From positions 31,167 through 95,166 of the forward strand of contig CANQOC010000007.1 of NCBI GenBank assembly GCA_947625375.1: a stretch of 64,000 nt of DNA. The letters are read 5' to 3'. Under the pieces are notes generated by a model. That model ran no database searches and was not told the DNA's origin. It saw only the letters and a list, made by a program, of their open reading frames with translations. The DNA comes from an uncultured Clostridia bacterium (GTDB lineage Bacteria > Bacillota > Clostridia > Oscillospirales > Ruminococcaceae). Positions 44,801 to 54,457 of this stretch are shown in pieces (the stretch's first letter is position 1; every line of letters begins with the position of its first letter). A program made the translations under genes and the position numbers.

Positions 44801-46156
44801 TTATTTCCTATGGTCAATGGCCGCCTTGGCGACGCCCCAGAACGCGGGTTTTATAGTGAGGTCGCGGTCGACGAGCATCGCGGCGTTGCGGCGGAGCTTC
44901 GGGGTCGTGTTGAGCCACGAATTCTCGTCGTCGGTGCCCCAGAAGACTATCGCGTCGATAACTCCCTCGTCGACGAAGTCGAGGAACATGCTTATAAGCT
45001 CATAATACTTGTCGCCCTGCTGGTTGAACTCCTCCTCACTCCACTTATAGTACGAGCCGTCCGAGTTCGCGCCGATGAACATGTTCATGTCGAGCTCGGT
45101 GATTTCAACCCTGAAGTTGCCCTTATACTCGGGGAAGCACTCGTCATAGACCTCCGAGAGACTTGCAATCTTTTCGATGCAGCTGCGGTACTTCTCGACG
45201 TTGCAGTCGAGCGAAATGTGGCTCTGGAAGCCGACGCCGTCGATTCTGACGCCCTTGCGGAGCATTCTCTCGACCATGTCATACATCGCCTGTACCTTCG
45301 TGTCCTGCCACTCAAGGTTGAAGTCGTTAATCATAAGGACCTGGTCCTCGCCGCCGGCGGCCCTTGCGGCGTTGAACGCGATTTCAACATAGTCGTCCGA
45401 ATAGCCGTTTCCGTCGACGTCGCCGATAATCTCGGCCCAATACGAGTTGTCGTCCGACACCTGCCGGATGCCCGTCGCGTTGAGGACTTCGTTGCAGACG
45501 TCCCAAATCTTAATGTCGTCCTTAAAGTGCTCCATCAGCGCGTTGATGTATGTGGTGAGGCGCTCGGTGAGCTGTTCGCGGGTCGCGAGAGTGCCGTTTG
45601 CCTTGCACTGGTCAAGGGTGGACTGGTCGTTCGGGTCGGCCTTGAACCACCACTGCGGAACCTGTGTGTGCCAGACGATAGTGTGCCCCCTCAGCTTTGC
45701 GCCGGCGGCCTTTCCCGCCGCGACGAGCTTGTCGCCGTCGTCGAAGTCATAGGTGTCGGGCGCGGGGTTGCAGTGGTCCGACTTAAGCTCGTTTCCGAGG
45801 ACATACATGTTGTAGTGCTTAAGGATTCCCTTTGTGATGTTCGTGTTAAGGTCGTCGGTCTCGGCGGTGATGTCGATTCCCTCGCCCTTTTCGTTGAACA
45901 TGGGATAAATCTGATTCGCGCCGAAGGCGACGCCGATGTCGCAAAGTCCCTCGAAATACTTATAAAGCGCGGGGACCTCGTAGTCCGAAATCAGAAGAGA
46001 GCGGTCCCACGACATCGATTCAAGCTCGTCGAGACTGTAGTCAAGGGACTGGTCCGTCAGGGCGGTCTTATAGTCGGGAAGCTCCTTCGGAGCGCCGCAG
46101 CCGACGAGTCCGATTATCATGGCGAACGCCAGCGCGAGTGATATAATTCGTTTCAT
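44801..46156 (-). CDS. Endo-1,4-beta-xylanase, GH10 lipoprotein
   Basis: This 451-residue lipoprotein has a lipobox 'GLVGCG' near residue 19. The GH10 barrel shows 'GHTIVWHTQVPQWW', the acid/base Glu223 in 'IWDVCNEVLN' and the nucleophile Glu354 in 'VEITELDMN', then 'FWGTDDENSWLN' near the C-terminus. It would cut the xylan backbone at the cell surface. No carbohydrate-binding module is attached. It follows the ATP synthase promoter region divergently and precedes the solute-binding lipoprotein gene, but each has its own terminator. GGAGGATAAC lies before the ATG. An extended -10, TGCTAAAAT, is at 46187-46192 on the - strand with a poor -35. Confidence 0.95.
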   Translation of the reverse strand: MKRIISLALAFAMIIGLVGCGAPKELPDYKTALTDQSLDYSLDELESMSWDRSLLISDYEVPALYKYFEGLCDIGVAFGANQIYPMFNEKGEGIDITAETDDLNTNITKGILKHYNMYVLGNELKSDHCNPAPDTYDFDDGDKLVAAGKAAGAKLRGHTIVWHTQVPQWWFKADPNDQSTLDQCKANGTLATREQLTERLTTYINALMEHFKDDIKIWDVCNEVLNATGIRQVSDDNSYWAEIIGDVDGNGYSDDYVEIAFNAARAAGGEDQVLMINDFNLEWQDTKVQAMYDMVERMLRKGVRIDGVGFQSHISLDCNVEKYRSCIEKIASLSEVYDECFPEYKGNFRVEITELDMNMFIGANSDGSYYKWSEEEFNQQGDKYYELISMFLDFVDEGVIDAIVFWGTDDENSWLNTTPKLRRNAAMLVDRDLTIKPAFWGVAKAAIDHRK

Positions 46157-46335
46157 AGTTATCCTCCGTTAAAAATGATTATCTTGATTTTAGCACAGTT
46201 TGCGGAAAAATAGTAGTGGTATTTCAAACAATAAACTTTTAAACGATTTGTGCAGTTTGACAGTTTTAAGTGATAAAAAATTCTTCACCGATAAAAGATT
46301 TTTTGGTCATTCAGACAAAAGATGATAAATGTCTA

Positions 46336-46364
46336 TTTACTTTCGCGGAAAGCTATTATATAAT
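46336..46364 (+). promoter_or_regulatory. Promoter for the ATP synthase operon
   Basis: TTTACT (46336-46341) and TATAAT (46359-46364) are 17 bases apart, 31 bases before the first ATG. Confidence 0.75.
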
Positions 46365-46394
46365 AAATACATATAGGCCGAAGGAGGCGGGAGA

Positions 46395-46844
46395 ATGAGT
46401 GACGAAAAAAAGGCGGTCCGCGAGTTCATGATATCGATTTCGCTCGGACTCCTCATATATATCCCGCTGATTTGCGTTATCTACGCAATAATCGGGCGCT
46501 TCAGCCTCGGAGTCCCCTTGGGCGCGGTCTACGGCTCGGCGGTCATGCTTTTATACTATTACCTCTTCGCGCGGGCGGTTATAAAGGCCTCGACCGGAGA
46601 CCCCGACGCCGCCAAAAAGCGGATTCAGGCGTCGTACAGCATGAGAATGTTTATGATAGTTGTCCTTATCGGCGCGGGAATTTTCTTCTCGACCGATTCG
46701 GCCCCGATAAGGATTTTCGAGTGGCTTCCGATTGTCGTCTCGATGATAATCCCCCGCATAGCGATGGCGGTTTGGCAGATTGTCAATAAAAAGAGACAGT
46801 CCGAAAGCGGCACAAAGGAGAGTGACGGCACAAATGCAGATTGA
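46395..46844 (+). CDS. atpI: ATP synthase I-like membrane protein
   Basis: This 149-residue protein has four predicted membrane helices (about 12-32, 38-60, 79-100 and 106-125) and a charged C-terminal tail. Its place as first gene of the atp operon and its size fit AtpI, an assembly factor for the c-ring. Sequence conservation in this family is low, so position carries much of the call. AAGGAGG precedes the ATG. It overlaps atpB by 11 bases. Confidence 0.75.
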   Translation: MSDEKKAVREFMISISLGLLIYIPLICVIYAIIGRFSLGVPLGAVYGSAVMLLYYYLFARAVIKASTGDPDAAKKRIQASYSMRMFMIVVLIGAGIFFSTDSAPIRIFEWLPIVVSMIIPRIAMAVWQIVNKKRQSESGTKESDGTNAD

Positions 46845-47580
46845 TGTAACCGGTGCGAAGATACTTTTTGAGCTTCCGTTCGGAATCACCATCACCGAGA
46901 CACAGGTGAATATGTGGATAGTCATGGCGGCGATAGCGGCGTTCTGCGCCTGGCTGACTCACGGACTTAAGGTCCGCCCCGAGTCGAAGAGGCAGATTGT
47001 CGCCGAATTCCTCGTCAAAACCGCCGAAAACTTTGTCACCGGGAATATGGGAAAGCGCTGGAAGTGGTTCACGCCCTATATCGCGGCGCTGTTCTCTCTT
47101 GCGATGTTCTCAAGCCTTATTTCCCTCCTCGGAATGTATCCCCCGACCTCCGACCTCAACACCACTGTCGGCTGGGCGATAATGACGTTTATTCTCATCA
47201 CATTTTATAAAATCAAGACCAACGGCGTTTTGGGATACGCCAAGGGACTTACCGAGCCGATTTTCGTGATGACCCCGATGAACATTCTCGGCGAAATCGC
47301 GACGCCGGTGTCGATGGCTTTCCGTATGTTCGGAAACGTCGCCTCGGGAACGGTCGTCTCGGCGCTGTTATATGCCGCCCTCGCCGCGCTCAACAACGCG
47401 GTCTTCGGCTGGCTCCCGGGAATTCTCGGCGAGATGGGAGAAAAGCTCCCGATTCTGCAGCTCGGAATTCCCGCAGTTCTGTCGCTCTATTTCGACGTAT
47501 TCAGCGGCGTGCTTCAGGCATTCATATTCTGTATGCTGACGATGCTCTATATAGCGTCCGCCGCCGAAGCCTCGGATTAG
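46834..47580 (+). CDS. atpB: ATP synthase F0 subunit a
   Basis: This 248-residue membrane protein forms the ion half-channels. The essential Arg is in 'PVSMAFRMFGNVASG' near residue 167. 'YIAALFSLAMFSSLISLLGM' and the C-terminal 'YFDVFSGVLQAFIFCMLTML' are typical. The ATG at 46834 lies 13 bases after AAAGGAG; a GTG at 46822 is too close to that site. Confidence 0.95.
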   Translation: MQIDVTGAKILFELPFGITITETQVNMWIVMAAIAAFCAWLTHGLKVRPESKRQIVAEFLVKTAENFVTGNMGKRWKWFTPYIAALFSLAMFSSLISLLGMYPPTSDLNTTVGWAIMTFILITFYKIKTNGVLGYAKGLTEPIFVMTPMNILGEIATPVSMAFRMFGNVASGTVVSALLYAALAALNNAVFGWLPGILGEMGEKLPILQLGIPAVLSLYFDVFSGVLQAFIFCMLTMLYIASAAEASD

Positions 47581-47591
47581 CATATTCGTAA

Positions 47592-47942
<351 letters not shown>

Positions 47943-47966
47943 TAACACAGAGAAAGGCAGCTTATC

Positions 47967-48476
47967 ATGATTACAATGGCGGGAACACTTGATTTTCTCT
48001 CCGTCAACGTCTGGCATATCCTGATGGCAATCGGGAACCTTTTGATTCTTGTCCTCATCCTGAAAAAGTTCCTCTTCAAGCCGGTGCAAAAAATCCTCAA
48101 AGAGCGCGAGGACGAAATCGGAAAGACATATTCCGACGCCGACAAGGCTCTTTCGGAGGCGAATGCCGAGAAGGAGCTTTACCAAAAGAAGCTTGACGAC
48201 GCAAAGTCCGAGGCCGATTCCCTCATTAAAACCGCGAGCGAGCGCGCAAAGGCCGAGTCCGCCGAGATTATTTCGGCCGCAAAGACCGAGGCCGAGCGCC
48301 GTCGCAAGAACGCCGACGAGGACATTGAGCTTGCGAAGAAAAAGGCGGCCGAAGAGATGCGCGACTCTATTTCCGAGATGGTCATCTCCCTTGCGGAACA
48401 GGTTGTGGAGAAGGAAATCGACCAAAAGTCTCATGCGTCACTTATTGACGACGCCATAGAAAGCCTCGGTGAATGA
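47967..48476 (+). CDS. atpF: ATP synthase F0 subunit b
   Basis: This 169-residue stalk protein has one N-terminal membrane helix (about 14-33, 'VWHILMAIGNLLILVLILKK'). A long Lys/Glu/Ala-rich coiled coil follows, ending 'SLAEQVVEKEIDQKSHASLI'. It links the membrane part to the delta and alpha subunits. The stop overlaps the atpH start. Confidence 0.93.
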   Translation: MITMAGTLDFLSVNVWHILMAIGNLLILVLILKKFLFKPVQKILKEREDEIGKTYSDADKALSEANAEKELYQKKLDDAKSEADSLIKTASERAKAESAEIISAAKTEAERRRKNADEDIELAKKKAAEEMRDSISEMVISLAEQVVEKEIDQKSHASLIDDAIESLGE

Positions 48477-49018
48477 CCATGAAGAATGATTATTCCCGTG
48501 AATTCGGCACCGCGCTCTATGCGCTGGCGGTCGAGGAGGGCGTTTCTGAGCGGGTCTTCGGCGAATTCGGCGACATCAAAGCCGTCTTCGCGGATAACCC
48601 CGGCTTCGTTCGGCTTCTGTCGAACCCGAGGCTTAGCGCCGCCGAGCGCGCCGAAACGGTCGGAAAGGTCTTCGACGGAAAAATCGACGGAAGCCTCCTC
48701 AACGCGCTTAAGCTTCTTGCCGAAAAGCGCCGCTGCGACTGCGTCCCTAAGTGCTACGAGGTCTATAAGCGGCTCTACTGCGACGACCACAACATCGTCC
48801 CCGTGACGGCGGTGTCGGCGGTAAAGCTGAGCGAGGCGCAGAGGGCGAGGCTTGTCGAAAAGCTCGAAAAGAGCACCGGCTCGAAGATTCTGCTCGACGA
48901 GCGGACCGATTCGTCGATTATCGGCGGAATGAGGCTTGAATACGGCGGAAAGCGCTATGACGCGAGCGTCAGCGGACGGCTTCGCGCGCTCGAGCGTCAG
49001 ATAAAAAATTCGGACTGA
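48473..49018 (+). CDS. atpH: ATP synthase F1 subunit delta
   Basis: This 181-residue protein has the N-terminal '[20 protein letters not shown]' helices and the C-terminal '[20 protein letters not shown]' strand pair typical of the delta/OSCP family. It joins the b stalk to the alpha subunits. Two ATG codons (48473 and 48479) are possible starts; the first overlaps the atpF stop and is kept. Confidence 0.93.
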   Translation: MTMKNDYSREFGTALYALAVEEGVSERVFGEFGDIKAVFADNPGFVRLLSNPRLSAAERAETVGKVFDGKIDGSLLNALKLLAEKRRCDCVPKCYEVYKRLYCDDHNIVPVTAVSAVKLSEAQRARLVEKLEKSTGSKILLDERTDSSIIGGMRLEYGGKRYDASVSGRLRALERQIKNSD

Positions 49019-49031
49019 TTGGAGAGTATCT

Positions 49032-50537
49032 ATGAACATTGACGATATCAGCAGTCTGATAAAGACTCAAATCAAAAACTACGACAAAAAGGCGGAGCTT
49101 TCCGAGACCGGAAGCGTTATCACCGTCGGCGACGGCATCGCCTCGGTATACGGACTCGACAACTGCCTTTCAAACGAGCTCGTCGAATTCTCGAACGGCT
49201 CATACGGAATGGCGCTCAACCTCGAGGAAGACTCGGTCGCCGTCGTTATGCTCGGAACCGACGTCGGAATCCGCGAGGGCGACACCGTCAAGCGCACCGG
49301 CTCGGTCGTCTCGGTGCCGGTCGGAAAGGGACTTATCGGAAGGGTCGTAAACGCACTCGGACAGCCGATTGACGGAAAGGGCCCCATCGAGAGCGAGGCG
49401 GTCCTCCCGATTGAACAAAAGGCGACCGGAATCATCGAGAGAAAGTCGGTAAGCGTCCCGCTGCAGACCGGAATCAAGGCAATCGACTCGATGATACCGA
49501 TTGGCCGCGGACAGCGCGAGCTTATCATCGGCGACAGACAGACGGGCAAGACCGTCATCGCCGCCGACACCATCATCAACCAGAAGGGCAAAAACTGCAT
49601 CTGCATATACGTCGCCATCGGACAGAAGAATTCGACGGTCGCACAGCTTGTCGAGACCCTATCCCGCGCCGGCGCGATGGACTATACCATTGTGGTCAGC
49701 TCGACGGCCTCCGAGCTTGCGACGCTCCAATATATCGCGCCGTATGCCGGCTGCACGATGGGCGAATACTTCATGAAACAGGGACTCGACGCCCTCATCA
49801 TCTATGACGACCTTTCAAAGCACGCCGTCGCCTACAGGACGATGTCCCTTTTAATCCGGAGACCGCCGGGACGCGAGGCATATCCCGGAGACGTCTTCTA
49901 TCTCCATTCGAGACTTCTTGAGCGCGCGGCAAGGCTTTCTCCCGAGGCGGGCGGCGGCTCTCTGACCGCTCTCCCGATTATCGAGACACAGGCCGGCGAC
50001 GTTTCGGCATATATCCCGACGAACGTCATCTCGATTACCGACGGACAGATATTCCTCGAGACCGAGATGTTCAACTCGGGAATCATGCCCGCCGTAAACC
50101 CGGGCATATCGGTGTCCCGTGTCGGCGGCGCGGCACAGCTCAAGGCGATGAAACAGGTTTCGGGTACCCTTAAGCTCCTCTACTCTCAGTACCGCGAGCT
50201 CCAGAGCTTTGCACAGTTCGGCTCGGACCTCGATAAAGACACCAAGGAGCGTCTTGCACAGGGCGAGAGAATCGTCGAGGTTCTTAAACAGGACAGAAGC
50301 TCCCCAGTCGACGTTGAATTACAGGTCTGCATCATCTTCGCCGTCGTAAATAACTACCTTAAGGACGTCGACGTCTCAAAGGTCAGGGAATACGAAAAAG
50401 GACTTTATTTCGAGATGAAGTCGTATCACTCCGACCTGCTCGACTATATCGCAAAGGGCGGAAGCCTTGACGACGAGCACAGGGCGATGCTCTCCGAGGC
50501 GGTCGGGGCATATACCCAGAAGTTTATCGGCAAATAA
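49032..50537 (+). CDS. atpA: ATP synthase F1 subunit alpha
   Basis: This 501-residue subunit has the P-loop '[11 protein letters not shown]' near residue 170. '[17 protein letters not shown]' and '[17 protein letters not shown]' are family signatures. It binds nucleotide at non-catalytic sites and contributes the arginine finger to beta. TTGGAGAG precedes the ATG. Confidence 0.97.
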   Translation: MNIDDISSLIKTQIKNYDKKAELSETGSVITVGDGIASVYGLDNCLSNELVEFSNGSYGMALNLEEDSVAVVMLGTDVGIREGDTVKRTGSVVSVPVGKGLIGRVVNALGQPIDGKGPIESEAVLPIEQKATGIIERKSVSVPLQTGIKAIDSMIPIGRGQRELIIGDRQTGKTVIAADTIINQKGKNCICIYVAIGQKNSTVAQLVETLSRAGAMDYTIVVSSTASELATLQYIAPYAGCTMGEYFMKQGLDALIIYDDLSKHAVAYRTMSLLIRRPPGREAYPGDVFYLHSRLLERAARLSPEAGGGSLTALPIIETQAGDVSAYIPTNVISITDGQIFLETEMFNSGIMPAVNPGISVSRVGGAAQLKAMKQVSGTLKLLYSQYRELQSFAQFGSDLDKDTKERLAQGERIVEVLKQDRSSPVDVELQVCIIFAVVNNYLKDVDVSKVREYEKGLYFEMKSYHSDLLDYIAKGGSLDDEHRAMLSEAVGAYTQKFIGK

Positions 50538-50566
50538 GCCGTAAATCCGAGAAAGGGGGCAGCAAA

Positions 50567-51415
50567 ATGGCTTCCATGAAAGAAATAAATCTTCGGATAA
50601 AGTCGATTTCGGGGACAAGACAGATAACGAAGGCGATGGAGCTTGTCGCAATCTCGAAGCTCAGCCGCGCGAGAGAGCGCATCGACCGCACAAGGCCGTT
50701 TTATACCGAGCTCTATTCGGCGCTGTCCGACGTTGCGGCGGCGGTTTCCCCTCTCGACACCGGATACTGCCGCAGCTCCGAGATTAAAAAGACCTGTCTT
50801 GTAATCATCGCGGGCGACAGAGGACTTGCCGGAGGATACAACAGCAATGTGTTCAGGTTTTCGGACGAAATCATCGGCGAAAAAAGCGTCTGTGTCCTTC
50901 CCATCGGGAAGCGCGCTCTCGAGCACTTTGAGCGCAGGGGGTACGAAATCGTCGCGGACGACTATCCGAGCGTCGAGGACATCGACGTCGGGGACTGCTA
51001 CGAGATATCGCGGCTCCTCTGCAAAATGTTCCTCGACGGCGAGTTCGACGAGCTTCGGTGCATATACACCAACTTCGTGACCATGCTCGGACAGGAGCCG
51101 GCGGAGCTGAGGCTTTTGCCGCTCGACAAGTCGCTTTTGTCCGACGGCGCCGCTTCCGGCTTTACTCTTGTCGAGCCGGGCGCCGGGGCGGTCTTCAACT
51201 CGATTATCCCCGACACCGTCGCCGGACTGATTTGGGGCGCGGTCTGTGAGAGCTTTGCTTCCGAGCTTGCGTCGAGAAGGACGGCGATGGAAAGCGCAAC
51301 CTCTAACGCCGACGACATCATCGCCGACCTCAGACTTAAATACAACAAGGCGAGAAAGAGCTCGATTACGCAGCAGATTACCGAGATTGTCTCGGGCGCA
51401 CAGGCTGAGGACTGA
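50567..51415 (+). CDS. atpG: ATP synthase F1 subunit gamma
   Basis: This 282-residue rotor shaft has the N-terminal coiled coil 'RIKSISGTRQITKAMELVAI' and the matching C-terminal 'RKSSITQQITEIVSGAQA'. A central 'IAGDRGLAGGYNSNVFRF' segment belongs to the gamma family. GAAAGGGGG lies before the ATG. Confidence 0.96.
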   Translation: MASMKEINLRIKSISGTRQITKAMELVAISKLSRARERIDRTRPFYTELYSALSDVAAAVSPLDTGYCRSSEIKKTCLVIIAGDRGLAGGYNSNVFRFSDEIIGEKSVCVLPIGKRALEHFERRGYEIVADDYPSVEDIDVGDCYEISRLLCKMFLDGEFDELRCIYTNFVTMLGQEPAELRLLPLDKSLLSDGAASGFTLVEPGAGAVFNSIIPDTVAGLIWGAVCESFASELASRRTAMESATSNADDIIADLRLKYNKARKSSITQQITEIVSGAQAED

Positions 51416-51444
51416 TGCGCCTCGGGATGACAGACAGAAGATAG

Positions 51445-52863
<1,419 letters not shown>

Positions 52864-52881
52864 TCCGGAAGGAGATTCGCT

Positions 52882-53286
52882 GTGGCTGATTTTCACTTGA
52901 AGATTGTTTCGCCTGACGGCGTTTTCTATGACGGCGAGGCGCATCAGATTTCGCTCCGTTCGATTGACGGCGACGTCGCGGTGCTTGCGGGGCATATCCC
53001 CTATCTTACCGCGGTCGGCATCGGCGAATGTCGGGTATACTGCGGCGAAGACGAGCCGAGGCGCGCGGCGTGCTGCGGGGGGCTTTTAAACGTCACGAAG
53101 GACGGGGTTTTCCTTGCGCCGACGACCTTTGAATGGGCGGAGGACATCGACCGCGAGCGCGCCGAAGCCGCGAAGCAAAAGGCCCTGTCGCGAATCGAGA
53201 ACCCGAAGAGCGACGCCGCCAAGAAGCTCGCACAGATTAAGCTCCAGCGCGCGGAGCTCAGAATCAGAGTGGCGGGGAAAGAATAG
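52882..53286 (+). CDS. atpC: ATP synthase F1 subunit epsilon
   Basis: This 134-residue subunit has the N-terminal beta sandwich ('LKIVSPDGVFYDGEAHQISL', 'DGDVAVLAGHIPYLTAVGIG') and a C-terminal helical hairpin rich in Arg/Lys/Glu/Ala. It couples rotation and may inhibit hydrolysis. The start is a GTG after AAGGAGATT. Last gene of the atp operon. Confidence 0.94.
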   Translation: MADFHLKIVSPDGVFYDGEAHQISLRSIDGDVAVLAGHIPYLTAVGIGECRVYCGEDEPRRAACCGGLLNVTKDGVFLAPTTFEWAEDIDRERAEAAKQKALSRIENPKSDAAKKLAQIKLQRAELRIRVAGKE

Positions 53287-53296
53287 TTTTGATGAT

Positions 53297-53330
53297 TGCA
53301 AGGCGCCGAAGGGTGCCTTGTGATTTTTTG
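53297..53330 (+). terminator. Terminator of the ATP synthase operon
   Basis: CAAGGCGCC pairs with GGGTGCCTTG around GAA, then GATTTTTTGG follows. Confidence 0.85.
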
Positions 53331-53339
53331 GGAGAGATG

Positions 53340-54300
53340 AGGGACGGAGGGAATTGACATAAAGAGTGCGACACAATGACGTGTAAAAGGAATTCGCTGC
53401 GCTCATGCGATTTTTATAGCTGCCGCGGTAAGGCAATCTGCGCACGCTAATAAAAGCAGAAGCTTAGCCGCACTGCCTACAAAAAGGAATTCGCTTCGCT
53501 CATACTATCTAAATCACCCCACCCCGACCCTCCCCTCGAGGGGAGGGAGTGTGAAGGAAACTTAGTAATGATACATTAGACCGAGAAGCGCACCGCACTT
53601 CTACAAATGAATTCGCTGCGCGGAATTAAAGTCACTGCGCGCTACCTCCTTGTAAAAGGAATTCGCTGACGCTCATACTATTTTTAGTAGCTACCGCGGT
53701 AAAGCAATCTGCATACGCTAATAAAAGCAGAGCTTAGCCGCACTGCCTATAAAAAGGAATTCGCTGCGCGGAATTAAAGTTACTGCGCGCTACCTCCTTG
53801 TAAAAGGAATTCGCTGCGCGAATGCTATCTAAAGTCACCCCACCCCGGCCCTCCCCTCAAGGGGAGGGAGTTAAAAAACACTTGCGCGCATTATAGAAAA
53901 TTGCAACAGCATCCGACCTATTATAAGGAATTCGCTTCGCTCATGCTGTTATAAAGACTCCCACCCCCTTCCCCCTCCCACATGGGAGGGGTTCCGCATC
54001 GCTTCAGCTTCAGCTCCTATGAGGGCGCAGCCGCGACCGCCGTCAGGCGGTCGGAACGAAGGCAGCAGAAAAAATCCCTCCGGATTTTTCCTGCTGCCTT
54101 CGTTTGCGCGCAAAGCGCGCCGGCTGCGCCCGGGGTAGTGCGGCACCCGACCTTGTTATAAGGAATTCGCTGCGCTCATGCTATTATAAAGACTCCCACC
54201 CCCTTCCCCCTCCCACATGGGAGGGGGTTATGCGTTGCCAAAGTTTGGATTGCCGCATGACGGCAGGAAAAGTTTGCGCGACAACATGACTTGTTCAAGG
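53340..54300. repeat. Intergenic island 5 of short palindromic modules
   Basis: No gene is seen. GGAATTCGCT-type units occur about eight times, near 53390, 53480, 53600, 53655, 53755, 53806, 53920 and 54158. Two larger sub-blocks are duplicated: one beginning GCAATCTGC and ending TTAGCCGCACTGCCTA (about 53418-53490 and 53689-53760), and one around AAAGTCACTGCGCGCTACC (about 53618-53660 and 53769-53812). CCCTCCCCTCGAGGGGAGGG and CCCTCCCACATGGGAGGG hairpins and cloverleaf copy D complete it. Unit spacing is irregular. Confidence 0.8.
54023..54131 (+). repeat. Cloverleaf-forming repeat element, copy D
   Basis: GGGCGCAGCCG pairs perfectly with CGGCTGCGCCC. The arms are GACCGCC-GTCA-GGCGGTC, then AACGAAGGCAGCAG/CTGCTGCCTTCGTT topped by AAAAATCC/GGATTTTT, then GCGCGC-AAA-GCGCGC. 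It is the most perfectly paired of the four copies. Confidence 0.85.
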
Positions 54301-54302
54301 CG

Positions 54303-54400
54303 TCTCCTTATACTTCTATCATCTAATCTCTATCTTCTATTCATCTATCTTCTAATCTCCAACTTCTGTCTTCTGACCTCTAACTTCTGTTTTCTGATTT
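54303..54400 (+). repeat. Pyrimidine-rich degenerate repeat upstream of the mannosidase promoter
   Basis: Units such as CTTCTATCATCTAATCTC and ACTTCTGTCTTCTGACCTC end eight bases before the -35 box. Confidence 0.75.
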
Positions 54401-54407
54401 GCGCCCC

Positions 54408-54436
54408 TTGCTTTCCTCCCCCATCTGTGCTATACT
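54408..54436 (+). promoter_or_regulatory. Promoter for the GH2 beta-mannosidase gene
   Basis: TTGCTT (54408-54413) and TATACT (54431-54436) are 17 bases apart, with TG before the -10 (extended -10). Confidence 0.75.
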
Positions 54437-54457
54437 ACCCGAAAAGGAGGCTTTGAT

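Noticed and set aside
44600..46141. A 513-codon open frame on the + strand opposite the xylanase gene
   Set aside because: It is antisense to a clear GH10 gene and runs through a repeat element. Long antisense frames are expected from the strong G/C third-position bias here (also seen opposite pckG, 8786-9643).
53340..53900. Repeated units that could suggest a CRISPR array
   Set aside because: Spacing is irregular, intervening sequences are themselves repeated, and no cas gene is present.
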